Below, in pieces: positions 31,614 to 42,800 of a stretch of DNA of 64,000 bases; position 1 is the stretch's first letter, and each line of letters opens with the position of its first letter. The notes under the pieces are model-generated. The model worked only from the letters and a program-made list of their open reading frames with translations, made no database searches and was not told the origin of the DNA. This stretch comes from Ectothiorhodospira magna (GTDB lineage Bacteria; Pseudomonadota; Gammaproteobacteria; Ectothiorhodospirales; Ectothiorhodospiraceae): assembly GCF_900110965.1 (NCBI RefSeq), contig NZ_FOFO01000011.1, positions 30,444 to 94,443 of the forward strand, read 5' to 3'. The translations under genes were made by a program, and so were the position numbers.

Positions 31614-33791
31614 ATGCCCACATCGTACAACGACCATCTCAAGCGCATCCTTGACTCACGGCACCACGACCCGTTCGCCTTCCTGGGCCGCCACATGGAG
31701 GGCGGGCAATGTGTGGTACGCGCCCTGCTGCCCTTCGCCAGGGAAGCGGACATCGTGGACGCTGGCGCCACCATGAAGGCTGTGGGCAAACAGGGGCTAT
31801 TTGAGTGGCGTGGCCCCAGGGATGCCCTGCCCACACACTACCGCATCCGATGGACCGATGACCATGGCCATACGGAGATTGCCCATGATCCCTACAGTTT
31901 TGCCCCCCAGGTGGCGGATTTTGACATTCATCTGTTCAACGAAGGCCGTCACTGGCATGCCTACCGCTTCCTGGGCGCCCATCCCCATCAGGTGGACGGC
32001 ATTGATGGCGTCAGGTTCGCTGTCTGGGCACCGGCGGCAGAACGGGTATCGGTGGTGGGTGACTTCAACCGCTGGGATGGCCGTTGCCACACCATGCGGG
32101 TGCGAGGCGGCAGCGGCATCTGGGAACTGTTCATCCCCGGCCTGCAACCGGGAACCCTCTACAAGTACGAAATCCGTAATCGGGACAGTGGCGCCATTTT
32201 GCTCAAGGCCGACCCTTACGGTCAGCGTTTTGAACTGCGGCCCCGTACCGCAACGGTGGTCAACGCCCCCACCGAATTTGCATGGTCTGACCAGGACTGG
32301 ATGGCCCGGCGTCACAGCCAGGACTGGCTACACCAGCCCATGTCCGTCTACGAGGTGCATCTGGGATCCTGGCGCCGTGATGAGGATGGCCATTTTCTCA
32401 ACTATCGGCAACTGGCACGGGAACTGGTGGCCTATGTCACCCGCATGGGGTTCACCCATGTGGAACTGCTGCCCATCACCGAACACCCCTATGATGGGTC
32501 CTGGGGCTACCAGACCACCGGTTACCATGCCCCCACCAGCCGGTTTGGCACACCGGATGATTTTCGCTATTTCGTCAATCTTTGTCACACCCACGGCATC
32601 GGTGTCCTGCTGGACTGGGCGCCGGGACACTTTCCCAAGGATGCTCACGGCTTGGCCCGTTTCGACGGTAGCGCCCTGTACGAGCATGAAGACCCCCGCC
32701 TGGGAGAACACCGGGACTGGGGCACCCTGATCTTCAATTATGGCCGCAACGAAGTGAAGAACTTCCTCGTCTCCAGCGCCATGTACTGGGTGGAAGAGTT
32801 TCATATTGACGGTCTGCGGGTGGATGCGGTGGCCTCCATGCTTTACCTGGACTATTCCAGGGAGCCTGGCGACTGGGTGCCCAACAAATTCGGTGGTAAC
32901 GAGAACCTGGACGCCATTGATTTTCTCCGGGAACTCAACACCACGGTCCAGGGGCGGCATCCTGGGGTATTGATCATTGCCGAGGAATCCACCTCCTGGC
33001 CCCAGGTCACCCGCCCCACCTGGCTGGGCGGGCTGGGTTTTGCCATGAAATGGAATATGGGCTGGATGAATGACACCCTGGAATATTTCAGCAAAGACCC
33101 CATCCACCGCCATTACCATCACGACCGGCTCACCTTTGGCCTGCTCTACGCTTTTACCGAGAATTTCGTCCTGCCCTTTTCCCATGACGAGGTGGTACAT
33201 GGCAAACGGTCCCTGCTTTACCGGATGCCCGGTGATGAATGGCAGCGTTTTGCCAATCTGCGTCTGCTTTACACCCTCATGTGGAGCTATCCGGGCAAAA
33301 AACTCCTGTTCATGGGCTGCGAGATCGGTCAGGGCAACGAGTGGGACGCGGCCAGGGAAATGGAATGGTATCTGCTCCAGTATCCCCATCACGAGGGGGT
33401 TCAGCGTCTGGTGGCCGACCTCAACCGTCTGTACCGGAGGCAACCGGCCCTGCACCGGTTCGATTTTGAATGGCAGGGGTTTGAATGGATCGACTGTCAC
33501 GATGCGGCCCAGTCGGTGCTGAGCTATCTGCGCAAGGCTGACAACGATGAAGAAAGCATTCTGGGCGTGCTCAATTTCACCCCCGTACCCAGGGAGGGTT
33601 ATCGTATCGGCGTACCGGCGCCGGGTTGTTATCAGGAAATCTTCAACTCCGATTCCCACCATTATGGCGGCAGCAATCTGGGCAATCTGACCGTGGAGGC
33701 CGAACCCATTCCCTGGATGGGGAAACCCTGCTCCGTGGTGCTCACCCTGCCGCCACTGGCGGGCATCTTGCTCCAACGCACCGGGGATTGA
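31614..33791 (+). CDS. glgB: 1,4-alpha-glucan branching enzyme
   Basis: Introduces alpha-1,6 branches into glycogen (GH13). The 725-residue protein has the GlgB N-terminal domains ([19 protein letters not shown]), the CBM48 region [25 protein letters not shown] and the catalytic barrel. The nucleophile aspartate is in [13 protein letters not shown] (about residue 404), the acid/base glutamate in [15 protein letters not shown] (about 457), and the third acid in [12 protein letters not shown] chose the ATG at 31614 preceded by GGAA; a TTG at 31593 is possible. glgA is not in the window. Confidence 0.97.
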   Translation: MPTSYNDHLKRILDSRHHDPFAFLGRHMEGGQCVVRALLPFAREADIVDAGATMKAVGKQGLFEWRGPRDALPTHYRIRWTDDHGHTEIAHDPYSFAPQVADFDIHLFNEGRHWHAYRFLGAHPHQVDGIDGVRFAVWAPAAERVSVVGDFNRWDGRCHTMRVRGGSGIWELFIPGLQPGTLYKYEIRNRDSGAILLKADPYGQRFELRPRTATVVNAPTEFAWSDQDWMARRHSQDWLHQPMSVYEVHLGSWRRDEDGHFLNYRQLARELVAYVTRMGFTHVELLPITEHPYDGSWGYQTTGYHAPTSRFGTPDDFRYFVNLCHTHGIGVLLDWAPGHFPKDAHGLARFDGSALYEHEDPRLGEHRDWGTLIFNYGRNEVKNFLVSSAMYWVEEFHIDGLRVDAVASMLYLDYSREPGDWVPNKFGGNENLDAIDFLRELNTTVQGRHPGVLIIAEESTSWPQVTRPTWLGGLGFAMKWNMGWMNDTLEYFSKDPIHRHYHHDRLTFGLLYAFTENFVLPFSHDEVVHGKRSLLYRMPGDEWQRFANLRLLYTLMWSYPGKKLLFMGCEIGQGNEWDAAREMEWYLLQYPHHEGVQRLVADLNRLYRRQPALHRFDFEWQGFEWIDCHDAAQSVLSYLRKADNDEESILGVLNFTPVPREGYRIGVPAPGCYQEIFNSDSHHYGGSNLGNLTVEAEPIPWMGKPCSVVLTLPPLAGILLQRTGD

Positions 33792-33843
33792 CCCGGCGCC
33801 CCTCTGGTGACAGCACAGGCCCTGGAGTATACTTTTACCCTGC

Positions 33844-33919
33844 GGGGCGGTAGCTCAGTTGGGAGAGCGCAGCAATCGCACTGCTGAGGTCGTGGGTTCG
33901 ACTCCCATCCGCTCCACCA
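33844..33919 (+). tRNA. tRNA-Ala (anticodon CGC)
   Basis: The 76-nt sequence folds as a full cloverleaf. The acceptor stem GGGGCGG pairs with CCGCTCC and includes the G3-U70 wobble that identifies alanine tRNAs. The D stem is GCTC/GAGC, the anticodon stem CAGCA/TGCTG with loop ATCGCAC, and the T loop TTCGACT. The CCA end is encoded. The anticodon CGC reads GCG, a frequent alanine codon in GC-rich genomes. Confidence 0.95.
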
Positions 33920-33927
33920 TCAAAACA

Positions 33928-33972
33928 AAAAGGTCCATCCGAATCAGCAAGTTACGGATGGACCTTTTTTTG
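33928..33972 (+). terminator. Intrinsic terminator after tRNA-Ala
   Basis: An inverted repeat, AAAGGTCCATCCG and CGGATGGACCTTT, separated by about 14 nt, ends in a run of T residues. It begins about 9 bp after the tRNA. Confidence 0.9.
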
Positions 33973-34261
33973 TCCCCCCCCATCAATCCCGACACCCCCC
34001 ATGTCGTCACTGCCAGTTGGGGTACCCATCCGGCAAAAACAACGCCCTGCTCAAATAAGGATCAACTTATCCTCTCCGGTGCCGATAAGGTGGTCATAAG
34101 CGGTCTTGAAGCGTGGTTGCCCATGCTCTACCAGGCCCTTGACTGGGCAGCGCTTCACGACCCGGTAAACTGAGAAAGCCCACACTTTTTTTCGGCGGTT
34201 GCAATACCGCAGCCGCAATTCCTCCTGCGATTGAGATCGCGGGTTTACTTGCGGAGGTTCT
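33973..34261. other. 289-bp interval without a recognised gene
   Basis: Starts with a C-rich run after the terminator. A frame ending at 34173 could encode KVVISGLEAWLPMLYQALDWAALHDPVN on the plus strand. The minus strand across the same bases is also open and protein-like (FSVYRVVKRCPVKGLVEHGQPRFK). Neither matches a family I know. A good ribosome site (GCGGAGG) for the following Glu-Pro protein is at the end. No promoter with both consensus boxes is clear. It could hold a decayed gene. Confidence 0.4.
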
Positions 34262-35407
<1,146 letters not shown>

Positions 35408-35411
35408 TCAG

Positions 35412-35496
35412 TTGCGCGGCAAACCTCGCCCTTCAGGGCGAGGAACCATGGCTTGCGGCGAGGGAACCCCTCTTGAGGGGATTCCCTCAGCGCCGC
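35412..35496 (-). mobile_element. Solo IS200/IS605-type end, possible palindrome-associated mini-element
   Basis: On the minus strand, 35443-35412 reads an 8-bp hairpin CCTCGCCC-TGAA-GGGCGAGG followed by TTTGCCGCGCAA. It matches the right end of the IscB element at 61364-61395 in 27 of 32 bases; one difference pair is compensatory (C-G to T-A). A second long palindrome (35455-35496) lies beside it, with arms GCGGCG/CGCCGC and GAGGGAA/TTCCCTC. No transposase or nuclease gene is inside, so it would need to be mobilised in trans. It lies 5 bp after the Glu-Pro gene stop and might act as its terminator. Confidence 0.6.
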
Positions 35497-35591
35497 TATA
35501 CTGGCCAGATTTGAACCGACCGGAACACGGCGTAAATTCCCCGGATCTGGCTGTGGGCAGGCTCAACGGCTTAAAGGACTGAACATTTCTC

Positions 35592-36476
35592 ATGCCCTCG
35601 CGCAAAGGCATTATTCTCGCAGGCGGGTCCGGCACACGCCTGTATCCGGCAACATTGGCAGTCTCCAAGCAGCTGTTGCCCATTTACGACAAACCCATGA
35701 TTTACTACCCGCTCACCACCCTGATGCTGGCGGGTATCCGGGATATCCTGATTATCTCCACACCCCAGGATACTCCGCGCTTCCAACAGCTTCTGGGCAA
35801 CGGAAATCAATGGGGCATACGGCTGGAATATGCCATACAGCCCAGCCCGGATGGACTGGCACAGGCGTTTCTCATTGGCGAATCATTCATCGGCCATGAC
35901 AATGTGGCTCTGATTCTCGGTGACAATATTTTCTACGGCCACGACCTGCACAAACGTCTGGAACAGGCCCACGACCAAATCAGCGGCGCCACGGTCTTTG
36001 CCTATCATGTCCAGGACCCACAACGCTATGGCGTGGTCGCATTTGATGCCCAGGGACGCGCCACACATCTGGAAGAGAAACCCGCCGTTCCAAAATCCAG
36101 TTATGCCGTGACCGGACTTTATTTTTATGATAACAAAGTCATCGATATTGCACGGTCCATCCGGCCATCAGCCCGGGGTGAACTGGAAATCACTGATGTC
36201 AACACACATTACCTGCAACAGGATTCCCTGCGGGTAGAAGTGATGGGACGAGGTTACGCCTGGCTGGATACGGGAACCCACGATTCCCTGCTGGAGGCTG
36301 GCCAGTTCATTCAGACCATCGAGCAGCGACAGGGTCTGAAAGTGGCCTGCCCGGAAGAGCTGGCCTACCGTAATGGCTGGATCGACGCCAGGCAAATGGA
36401 AAAACTGGCCCAGCCACTGATAAAAAATGGCTACGGACAGTATCTTCTCGGGCTTTTGGAAGAACAGGTATTTTGA
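35592..36476 (+). CDS. rfbA: Glucose-1-phosphate thymidylyltransferase
   Basis: Forms dTDP-glucose, the first step of dTDP-L-rhamnose synthesis for surface polysaccharide. The 294-residue protein has the nucleotide-binding [51 protein letters not shown] with the catalytic aspartate, and [17 protein letters not shown]. It ends in a TGATG overlap with rfbC. rfbB and rfbD are not in the window, so this is a partial rhamnose set. Confidence 0.97.
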   Translation: MPSRKGIILAGGSGTRLYPATLAVSKQLLPIYDKPMIYYPLTTLMLAGIRDILIISTPQDTPRFQQLLGNGNQWGIRLEYAIQPSPDGLAQAFLIGESFIGHDNVALILGDNIFYGHDLHKRLEQAHDQISGATVFAYHVQDPQRYGVVAFDAQGRATHLEEKPAVPKSSYAVTGLYFYDNKVIDIARSIRPSARGELEITDVNTHYLQQDSLRVEVMGRGYAWLDTGTHDSLLEAGQFIQTIEQRQGLKVACPEELAYRNGWIDARQMEKLAQPLIKNGYGQYLLGLLEEQVF

Positions 36477-37021
36477 TGCAGGCGCAAAGACTGGCCATTC
36501 CCGATGTGGTGCTGCTGTCTCCCAAGGTATTTGGAGATGACAGGGGTTTTTTCTTTGAAAGTTTCAACGCCAATGGGTTCAAGGCAGCGACGGGACTGAC
36601 CCCTTCCTTTGTGCAGGATAATCACTCCCGGTCTGTCAGGGGTGTGCTTCGAGGCCTGCATTACCAACTGCCGCCCCATGCACAGGGCAAGCTGGTGCGT
36701 GTCATTCAAGGAGAAGTCTTTGATGTTGCCGTCGATATCCGCCGGTGTTCCCCCAGTTATGGTCAATGGGTCGGCGCACGGCTGAGCGCCGATAACAAAC
36801 AGCAGCTCTGGATACCACCCGGGTTTGCCCATGGTTTTATGACGCTGAGCGACACTGCAGAATTTCTTTACAAGACCACAGATTTCTATGCGCCGGACCA
36901 TGAGCGGTGCATCGCCTGGAATGATCCTGATATTGGCATTCAGTGGCCCGGTGAAGAAGAACCCAGGTTATCGGGAAAAGACCAGCAAGGTCTGCCACTC
37001 TCGCAGGCAGAGGTTTTTTAA
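36476..37021 (+). CDS. rfbC: dTDP-4-dehydrorhamnose 3,5-epimerase
   Basis: Epimerises dTDP-4-keto-6-deoxyglucose at C3 and C5. The 181-residue cupin protein has the catalytic histidine region SVRGVLRGLHYQLPPHAQGKLVRV, RGFFFESF and the segment IPPGFAHGFMTLSDTAEFLYKTTDFYAPDHERCIAWNDPDI. The ATG at 36476 shares an A with the rfbA stop, so translation is coupled. A TTG one codon upstream is not needed. Confidence 0.97.
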   Translation: MQAQRLAIPDVVLLSPKVFGDDRGFFFESFNANGFKAATGLTPSFVQDNHSRSVRGVLRGLHYQLPPHAQGKLVRVIQGEVFDVAVDIRRCSPSYGQWVGARLSADNKQQLWIPPGFAHGFMTLSDTAEFLYKTTDFYAPDHERCIAWNDPDIGIQWPGEEEPRLSGKDQQGLPLSQAEVF

Positions 37022-37076
37022 CGCTGCACCCCCTTGTTGCCCCAATCTGGCCGGCTCTGCCAGGTGCCCATCCAGA

Positions 37077-39821
37077 TCAACCGGTAACCGCTCGCTCACG
37101 GTGGCGCAAACCAATCAGGGCCGCATGACGGATACTCTGCAGCAAGGCCTGACGGCCAGTGCCGGTACAGGGAATCCAGGGGCGGGGCGGGTCGTTGAGG
37201 GCTTCCCGCAGCACCCGGCCCAGGGTAGTACGCATCATGGTCATCAATACGACAGCGTCGGCTTCCGCCGCCTGACGCTTGAGGTGACTCACCTCACGCC
37301 CCCAGTTGGAAGACCAGCCGGTATGACGAAAGGTCACCTGAACCCCTGGCCATTGATCGGTGATTTCCCGAACCAGGTCGTCACTGTAACGGGCCTGAAT
37401 TTCATTCCCCCCCACAAACAATACGGTCAGGTCCACACCTGCTGCCAGTTGCTCCTGCAACGCGGTATCCTCGTCATGGTCTGCTTCCACCACGGGTAAG
37501 TGCAAATCGGCATATTGAGCCGAGGCCGCGCCATATTCATCGAACAACGCCAGGGTCTGGGCCGCTTCCAGGGGCCGGATGTCCCGCAGGGCAAAAAACA
37601 GGGTGCGCAACTGGGCAAAGGCTTCCGGATCCCGCCCCAGACGCCGGTACAGCCGAAAACGGGCCCGTAGAATATCCGTTTCCGACCAGGCCGGGTCCAG
37701 CCGGGCCGGATCGGCCAATTGGTCCAGCATGGGTTCGCAAAAACGGGAATCCTCATGGGCCAGATGTTCCATACCATCAAGCCCTTCCTGGGCCACCGCC
37801 ACCCGACCTGCCACCAGGGCCGCAGCCACCAGCAGGGACCAACGTTCCCATTGCATCTGCCGCGAGATCTCCCCCCCACGGCGACACAGATGCTGCAATG
37901 CTTCCAGCAGGCAGGGGGAACGGGCCAACCATTCCGGGCGACCAATCAGTGGCAAAACCGCTGATCCATGATGGTGCCAAAGGGATTCCGCCAGTTCTGC
38001 CGCCAGGGCCGGGTCCACCAGATCGGCAGATTCCAGCAGCCGTTGCACCATACGATCCGGCCAGCGGGTGGAGCCGGACCGGGCAAGCATGTGCCAGGTC
38101 TCCAGGGCCGCCTGGGCCGAGGCGGCGTCCAGGCGAGCCATCATCAGTACCGCCTGAATGAAATGACACCGTTCCAGTAACAGGGGACGCGCCGGGTCCG
38201 GTGGATCAGTGGCGGTCATCATGCCAATCAGGGCCGCATTGACATGGACCAAAGCCTGCTCTCGGGCATCATCGGTACTGTCGTGTTCCAGCCAGTGCAA
38301 AAATCCCTGTATTCCCAGGGCATGATGGGCACCCAACGCCATCTGACCAAAACGGGACACCGCATCGGCAAAATAACGTTCCCCCTGGCGAATCTGTGCC
38401 AGTAAAGCCTGTGCCCGATCCGAAGTCTCCGGCAGCACCAGTTCCGTCAGGGAACGAAAACCGCCCAGCACCAGCCCCATGTCGGCATACAAACGGGGAG
38501 AGATCAGCCGGTCTTCGGCAATCAGTCTGGCAAAGGCTTCCCTGGCACCGGAAAAATGCCCCTGACACTGCAAAGCCTGCCCCAAACGGCGGCTCATACG
38601 GGCTTCCAGGTGATCACGGTCAGCGGGGTCCAGGGTGATATGGGGCAGCCCTTCCCTGAGTTCTGCCAACAGCACATTGGCAATGGCCCCATTACCCTCC
38701 CGCAGGGCATCGGTGGCAGATTGCAGGATCAAGGTGGCTGTGGCCGGGGTGAGGTGGCGCCGCTGGCCCCGCAACAACCGGGTGGCTTCATTTTGAAATC
38801 CCTGGGTGAGTAAATAGGCATGTACCTCCCCCAGCAGACAGGCGCCGGCGCCGCCGGGGGTGGAAGATGCCGCCCGAAAAATGGCGGCGTAACGGTGCAG
38901 GGCGTCCCGGACTGCATCGTGATCGTGCTGGCGCACATGACCACTGAGCAGCCCTGCCAGATACCATTGACGGCGTTCCTCGTTCATCTCCGGGCGACTC
39001 ATGTCGGGCCGACGCTCCGGCAGCAGGGCATCAAGAAACCCCAGATGAAAGTAACTGCGCTGACGCCCCGTATCCAGGGCATGTACCGATTCCACCAGAT
39101 CCACTAACTCATCGGGAGTCAAGGCCCGATCTTCCTGGGCCAGGGTAGCGATGATCTGTTCCATCACCACCCGATCCAGCTGGGTGAATTCTTCGGAAAT
39201 ATCCAGGGCGGTCCGTTCCGGGGGCGCTACCACAGGGGGGGGGGTCTGATTCTGGGCCGCCGTGGTCATGGCCTGGTCCAGGCCCGGCAACAGGGGCATC
39301 AGGAACTGCCACAGATCCGGGTCCATCAGGGTCAGGACATGAAAATAGATGCCCACTTCCATGACCCCGAACTCCTCCACCAGAGTCTCCTGAATCCTGG
39401 CTGGGTCAGGGGGCGGAACGATCTTGTCATCCCCGCCCACCACAAAGCCCCGGTCGTCGTGGGGAATGTCACACAGATCCAGAAAACGGCACATGATGGC
39501 GGTCTTGTAATCGGCAAAATACCCCAAAAACAACAGATTCCATTCTCTTGCCCCCAGGACCACCGGTACATGGGGCAACAGCACATCAGCCAGTTGATGG
39601 GGATTCATGCGGCGCAGGGTTTCGACACGAAATCCCTTGCGACGGGCCAGGGTATTGAGGGTGGCATCGCAAACCAGTTCCAGCCGGGCCGCCGGATCTC
39701 GCAACCGTTCCAGAAACGCCATGACCGCCCGGTGTCGGTCCGGGGGCAGCAGCCGGGTCCAGACCGCCTTCCAGTCATTGAGTCCCGCTTGGGGCGGAGG
39801 TGCGGTCACGGTTCGGCTCAT
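37077..39821 (-). CDS. Large helical protein with C-terminal DUF2325-like domain
   Basis: A 914-residue protein that overlaps the stop of the upstream hybrid kinase by ATGA, so the two are co-translated. I prefer the start MSRTVTAPPPQAGLNDWKAVW at 39821; the frame is open to 40118 but inside the kinase gene. The first 800 residues are mainly helical and Leu/Ala-rich with TPR-like spacing (for example REAFARLIAEDRLISPRLYADMG). Residues about 805-905 (VDLTVLFVGGNEIQARYSDDLVREI, FRHTGWSSNW, AEADAVVLMTMMRTTLG, RPWIPCTGTGR) resemble the nucleotide-fold-like DUF2325. I know of no defined function. The arrangement suggests an output or partner protein for the kinase. It converges on rfbC with a 55-bp gap. 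Confidence 0.75.
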   Translation of the reverse strand: MSRTVTAPPPQAGLNDWKAVWTRLLPPDRHRAVMAFLERLRDPAARLELVCDATLNTLARRKGFRVETLRRMNPHQLADVLLPHVPVVLGAREWNLLFLGYFADYKTAIMCRFLDLCDIPHDDRGFVVGGDDKIVPPPDPARIQETLVEEFGVMEVGIYFHVLTLMDPDLWQFLMPLLPGLDQAMTTAAQNQTPPPVVAPPERTALDISEEFTQLDRVVMEQIIATLAQEDRALTPDELVDLVESVHALDTGRQRSYFHLGFLDALLPERRPDMSRPEMNEERRQWYLAGLLSGHVRQHDHDAVRDALHRYAAIFRAASSTPGGAGACLLGEVHAYLLTQGFQNEATRLLRGQRRHLTPATATLILQSATDALREGNGAIANVLLAELREGLPHITLDPADRDHLEARMSRRLGQALQCQGHFSGAREAFARLIAEDRLISPRLYADMGLVLGGFRSLTELVLPETSDRAQALLAQIRQGERYFADAVSRFGQMALGAHHALGIQGFLHWLEHDSTDDAREQALVHVNAALIGMMTATDPPDPARPLLLERCHFIQAVLMMARLDAASAQAALETWHMLARSGSTRWPDRMVQRLLESADLVDPALAAELAESLWHHHGSAVLPLIGRPEWLARSPCLLEALQHLCRRGGEISRQMQWERWSLLVAAALVAGRVAVAQEGLDGMEHLAHEDSRFCEPMLDQLADPARLDPAWSETDILRARFRLYRRLGRDPEAFAQLRTLFFALRDIRPLEAAQTLALFDEYGAASAQYADLHLPVVEADHDEDTALQEQLAAGVDLTVLFVGGNEIQARYSDDLVREITDQWPGVQVTFRHTGWSSNWGREVSHLKRQAAEADAVVLMTMMRTTLGRVLREALNDPPRPWIPCTGTGRQALLQSIRHAALIGLRHRERAVTG

Positions 39822-42800
39822 GATGCTGTTCCTTGGGGTGGCGGCGCTGACTGCAGGCCCTGCAACAGATCCGCCACCTGTGGCAGTCCCTGCTCCAGGG
39901 TCTGCTGATGATGGGGCATGGTGCCCAGAGTGCATTGAAGTGCCTCGGGTAACGCCCTGTAAATGGCCGTGAACTGGGCATCCAGAGGGGCGATACGCGC
40001 CAGGATCGACGCCGGCGACCGGTGGGGAATTTCGGTTTCGACGGTTGCAAGCACTGTTGCCGCTGGCACCGCACCGATGGTCAACAGATGGCCCTTGAGG
40101 GAATGGGCTGTGCGACACGCGCTGACCCTGTCCCCGGTTTCCAGATACTGATGCAGTTCCGCCAACCGGGGCGGCAACTCAGGCAGGATAATCAGCAGGG
40201 TGTCAATCAGCAACTCACCATCATCTCCCATCCGTTCCAGCACCGGCGCCAGATCAACAACGGGAGCGGCGGCCTGGGTATCGGACAGATTCCTGTCGGG
40301 AGCCACCGGAGGATCAACAGGCATCCTGGCATGCATCACCCGGTCGATGACCTGGGACAGCCCCTTGAGACTCACGGGCTTGAAAATATAGTCGTCCATC
40401 CCCGCTTCCAGCCCCTGCGCCCTGTATTCGTTGAGGGCATGGGCGGTCAACCCGATCACCGGCAATGTCCGGCAGGCATCTCCAGCCTCCCCGTCCCGAA
40501 TCCGGCGGGTGGCTTCAAAACCGTTCATCCCCGGCATTTCCACATCCATCAGCACCAGGTCGGGGCAACTGCTGGCCAGACAGACAAAGGCAGCCTGGGC
40601 ATGTTCGGCCACGGTAACCCGATGGCCCAGCCGGTTGAGCAGTTGTTCAGCCACCACCACATTGGCTGGCGTATCCTCCACCAGCAGGATATGCCAACCC
40701 TGGGCGGACGAGGATGACGGCACTGGAGACGGTGACGCAGAAAGGGGCGCCACCGCCTGGCCTGGGGGCATGGTCACGGTGAAGCGAAAAGTGCTGCCCA
40801 CACCGGGCTGACTGTCCAGGCTGATCTGGCCCCCCATTTTTTCCACCAGCTGCCGCGTAATGGTCAGCCCCAGTCCAGTGCCGCCACGCTGTCGATTCGG
40901 CTGACCTTCCACCTGGGTGAAGGCCTGAAAAATGGCGTCCTGCTGTGCCACCGGAATACCTTCACCGGTATCAATCACGGCAAATGCCAACCGCAAACGG
41001 GTGTCGATTTGCCCCAGATATCGGGCTTCCAGACGCACATGACCCTGCCGGGTGAATTTGAGGGCGTTACCAATGAGATTGATCAGCACCTGGGTAAGCC
41101 GGTGCTCATCACCCCACAGATACCGTGGCAGATCCGGGGCCAGATCCAGTTGCAGTGCCAGACCTTTGTCTGCAGCAGGCACCTGCAAGGTTGCCATGAC
41201 TTCTGTCAGGGTCTGATGCAGATCAAAATCCGCGGCCACCAGATCCATGCGGCCCGCCTCGATCTTGGACAGGTCCAGAATGTCGTTGATGATGGTCAGC
41301 AGATGCTGGGCGGAATGCTCAATAATATGGAGAAACTGACGGGGCTGGTCGGCGGTGGTGTTGAGCAGCACCAGTTCGGTCAATCCCAAAATGGCATTCA
41401 TGGGGGTGCGAATTTCGTGACTCATCCGCGCCAGAAACTCGCTTTTGGCCTGATTGGCCGCTTCCGCCGCTTCCCGGGCAGTGATCAGTTGCCGTTCCAT
41501 GGCCCGCAAGTCACTGATATCGGTGTAATACACCATGCCCCCAATCACCTCTCCGGCATCGTCGAAAATGGGTCCAGAGAAAATCTGCAAAGGCCGCCCC
41601 CCAAAACGGGCTTCCTCCTGGGGGGTGGAATAACGGACCACCGGACGACGGGTGCGAAAACACTCATCCAGGGCACATTGGGAACAGGGGGCTGACTCAT
41701 CCCAGGCCATCTCGTAACAGGGTCGGTCCACCACCGTGGACAGGTCCAGATCAAACAGCTCCAACAGACCCTGGCTGGCACTGACAATGCGGTAATTTGC
41801 GTCGATGATGACAATATAGCCGGGAATATTTTCAAAAAAGGCCCGCAGCCGACTGGCGGCCTCGTTGAGTTCTGCCGTCCGCTGGGCCACCCGCTGTTCC
41901 AGTTGGGTATTTTGCCCGGAAATCACCCTGGCCTGGGCGTCGAGCCGCTGGAACTGATGGCGCAATTGCTGGGCCATGGCGGCAAAAGTCTGGTTCAGCA
42001 AATTGAATTCACGGATGGAGGTCTGTCCTGATGTGGGTTCCCAGTTGCCACCGGCCAGCCGATTCACATCCCTGCCCAGCCGTTCCAGGGGGGCGGCGAT
42101 ACGGGCCGCAATCATGCCTCCCAGCAACAGGGCCACCAACAGCACGGCCATGATCATGATCAGGGTGTCCCGGGTCTGCTCCTGAATGGTGCCGAGAAAA
42201 TCCCGTTCCGTCACCACCACACCCAGTATCCAGTCCAGACCGGGGGCCGGGGCAAATGGCTTGGCCTGAAGCAACTGGCGCTCCCCATTCCAGTAAAAAG
42301 TCTGCAACACCTCATCACTGACACCCTGCAAACCACCGGGTTTGTCCTGTAGCAGCCGTGCCGCTGCCACCAGGGAGGGTAAACCCGAGTCTGATACCGG
42401 CAGGGGCAGAAAGCGCCCATCATCCTGTTCCTGAAAAAAACCACCCGCAGGTGCCCTGGAGGACGCCACCAGATGACCGTCCTTTTGGATCACGAAGATA
42501 AGGGCATCGGGGCTGAGTGTGATATGACTGAGAAAATCGTGGACCTGGGTGAGCATGTAATCCACCCCAAATACCCCCAGCAGGGTGCCGTCCTCATCCC
42601 GCAGGGGCTGGGAGGCGGTCAGGGCCAGATCATGGATCACAAAATGTCGATATATGGGGGTCCAGGTGGGGCCATCCGCCGCCACCCCGGCCTGATACCA
42701 GGGACGGGTCCGGGGATCAAATCCGGGATAAACCTGCTTGAGTGCCAGGGCATCCCCCAGGGCGTTGGTGGCAAAGTTGTGAGAATCGCCACCGGTCACC

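Noticed and set aside
31517..31834. N-terminal extension of glgC
   Set aside because: It runs antisense through the start of glgB and lacks any glgC homology; the family start is [24 protein letters not shown] at 31516.
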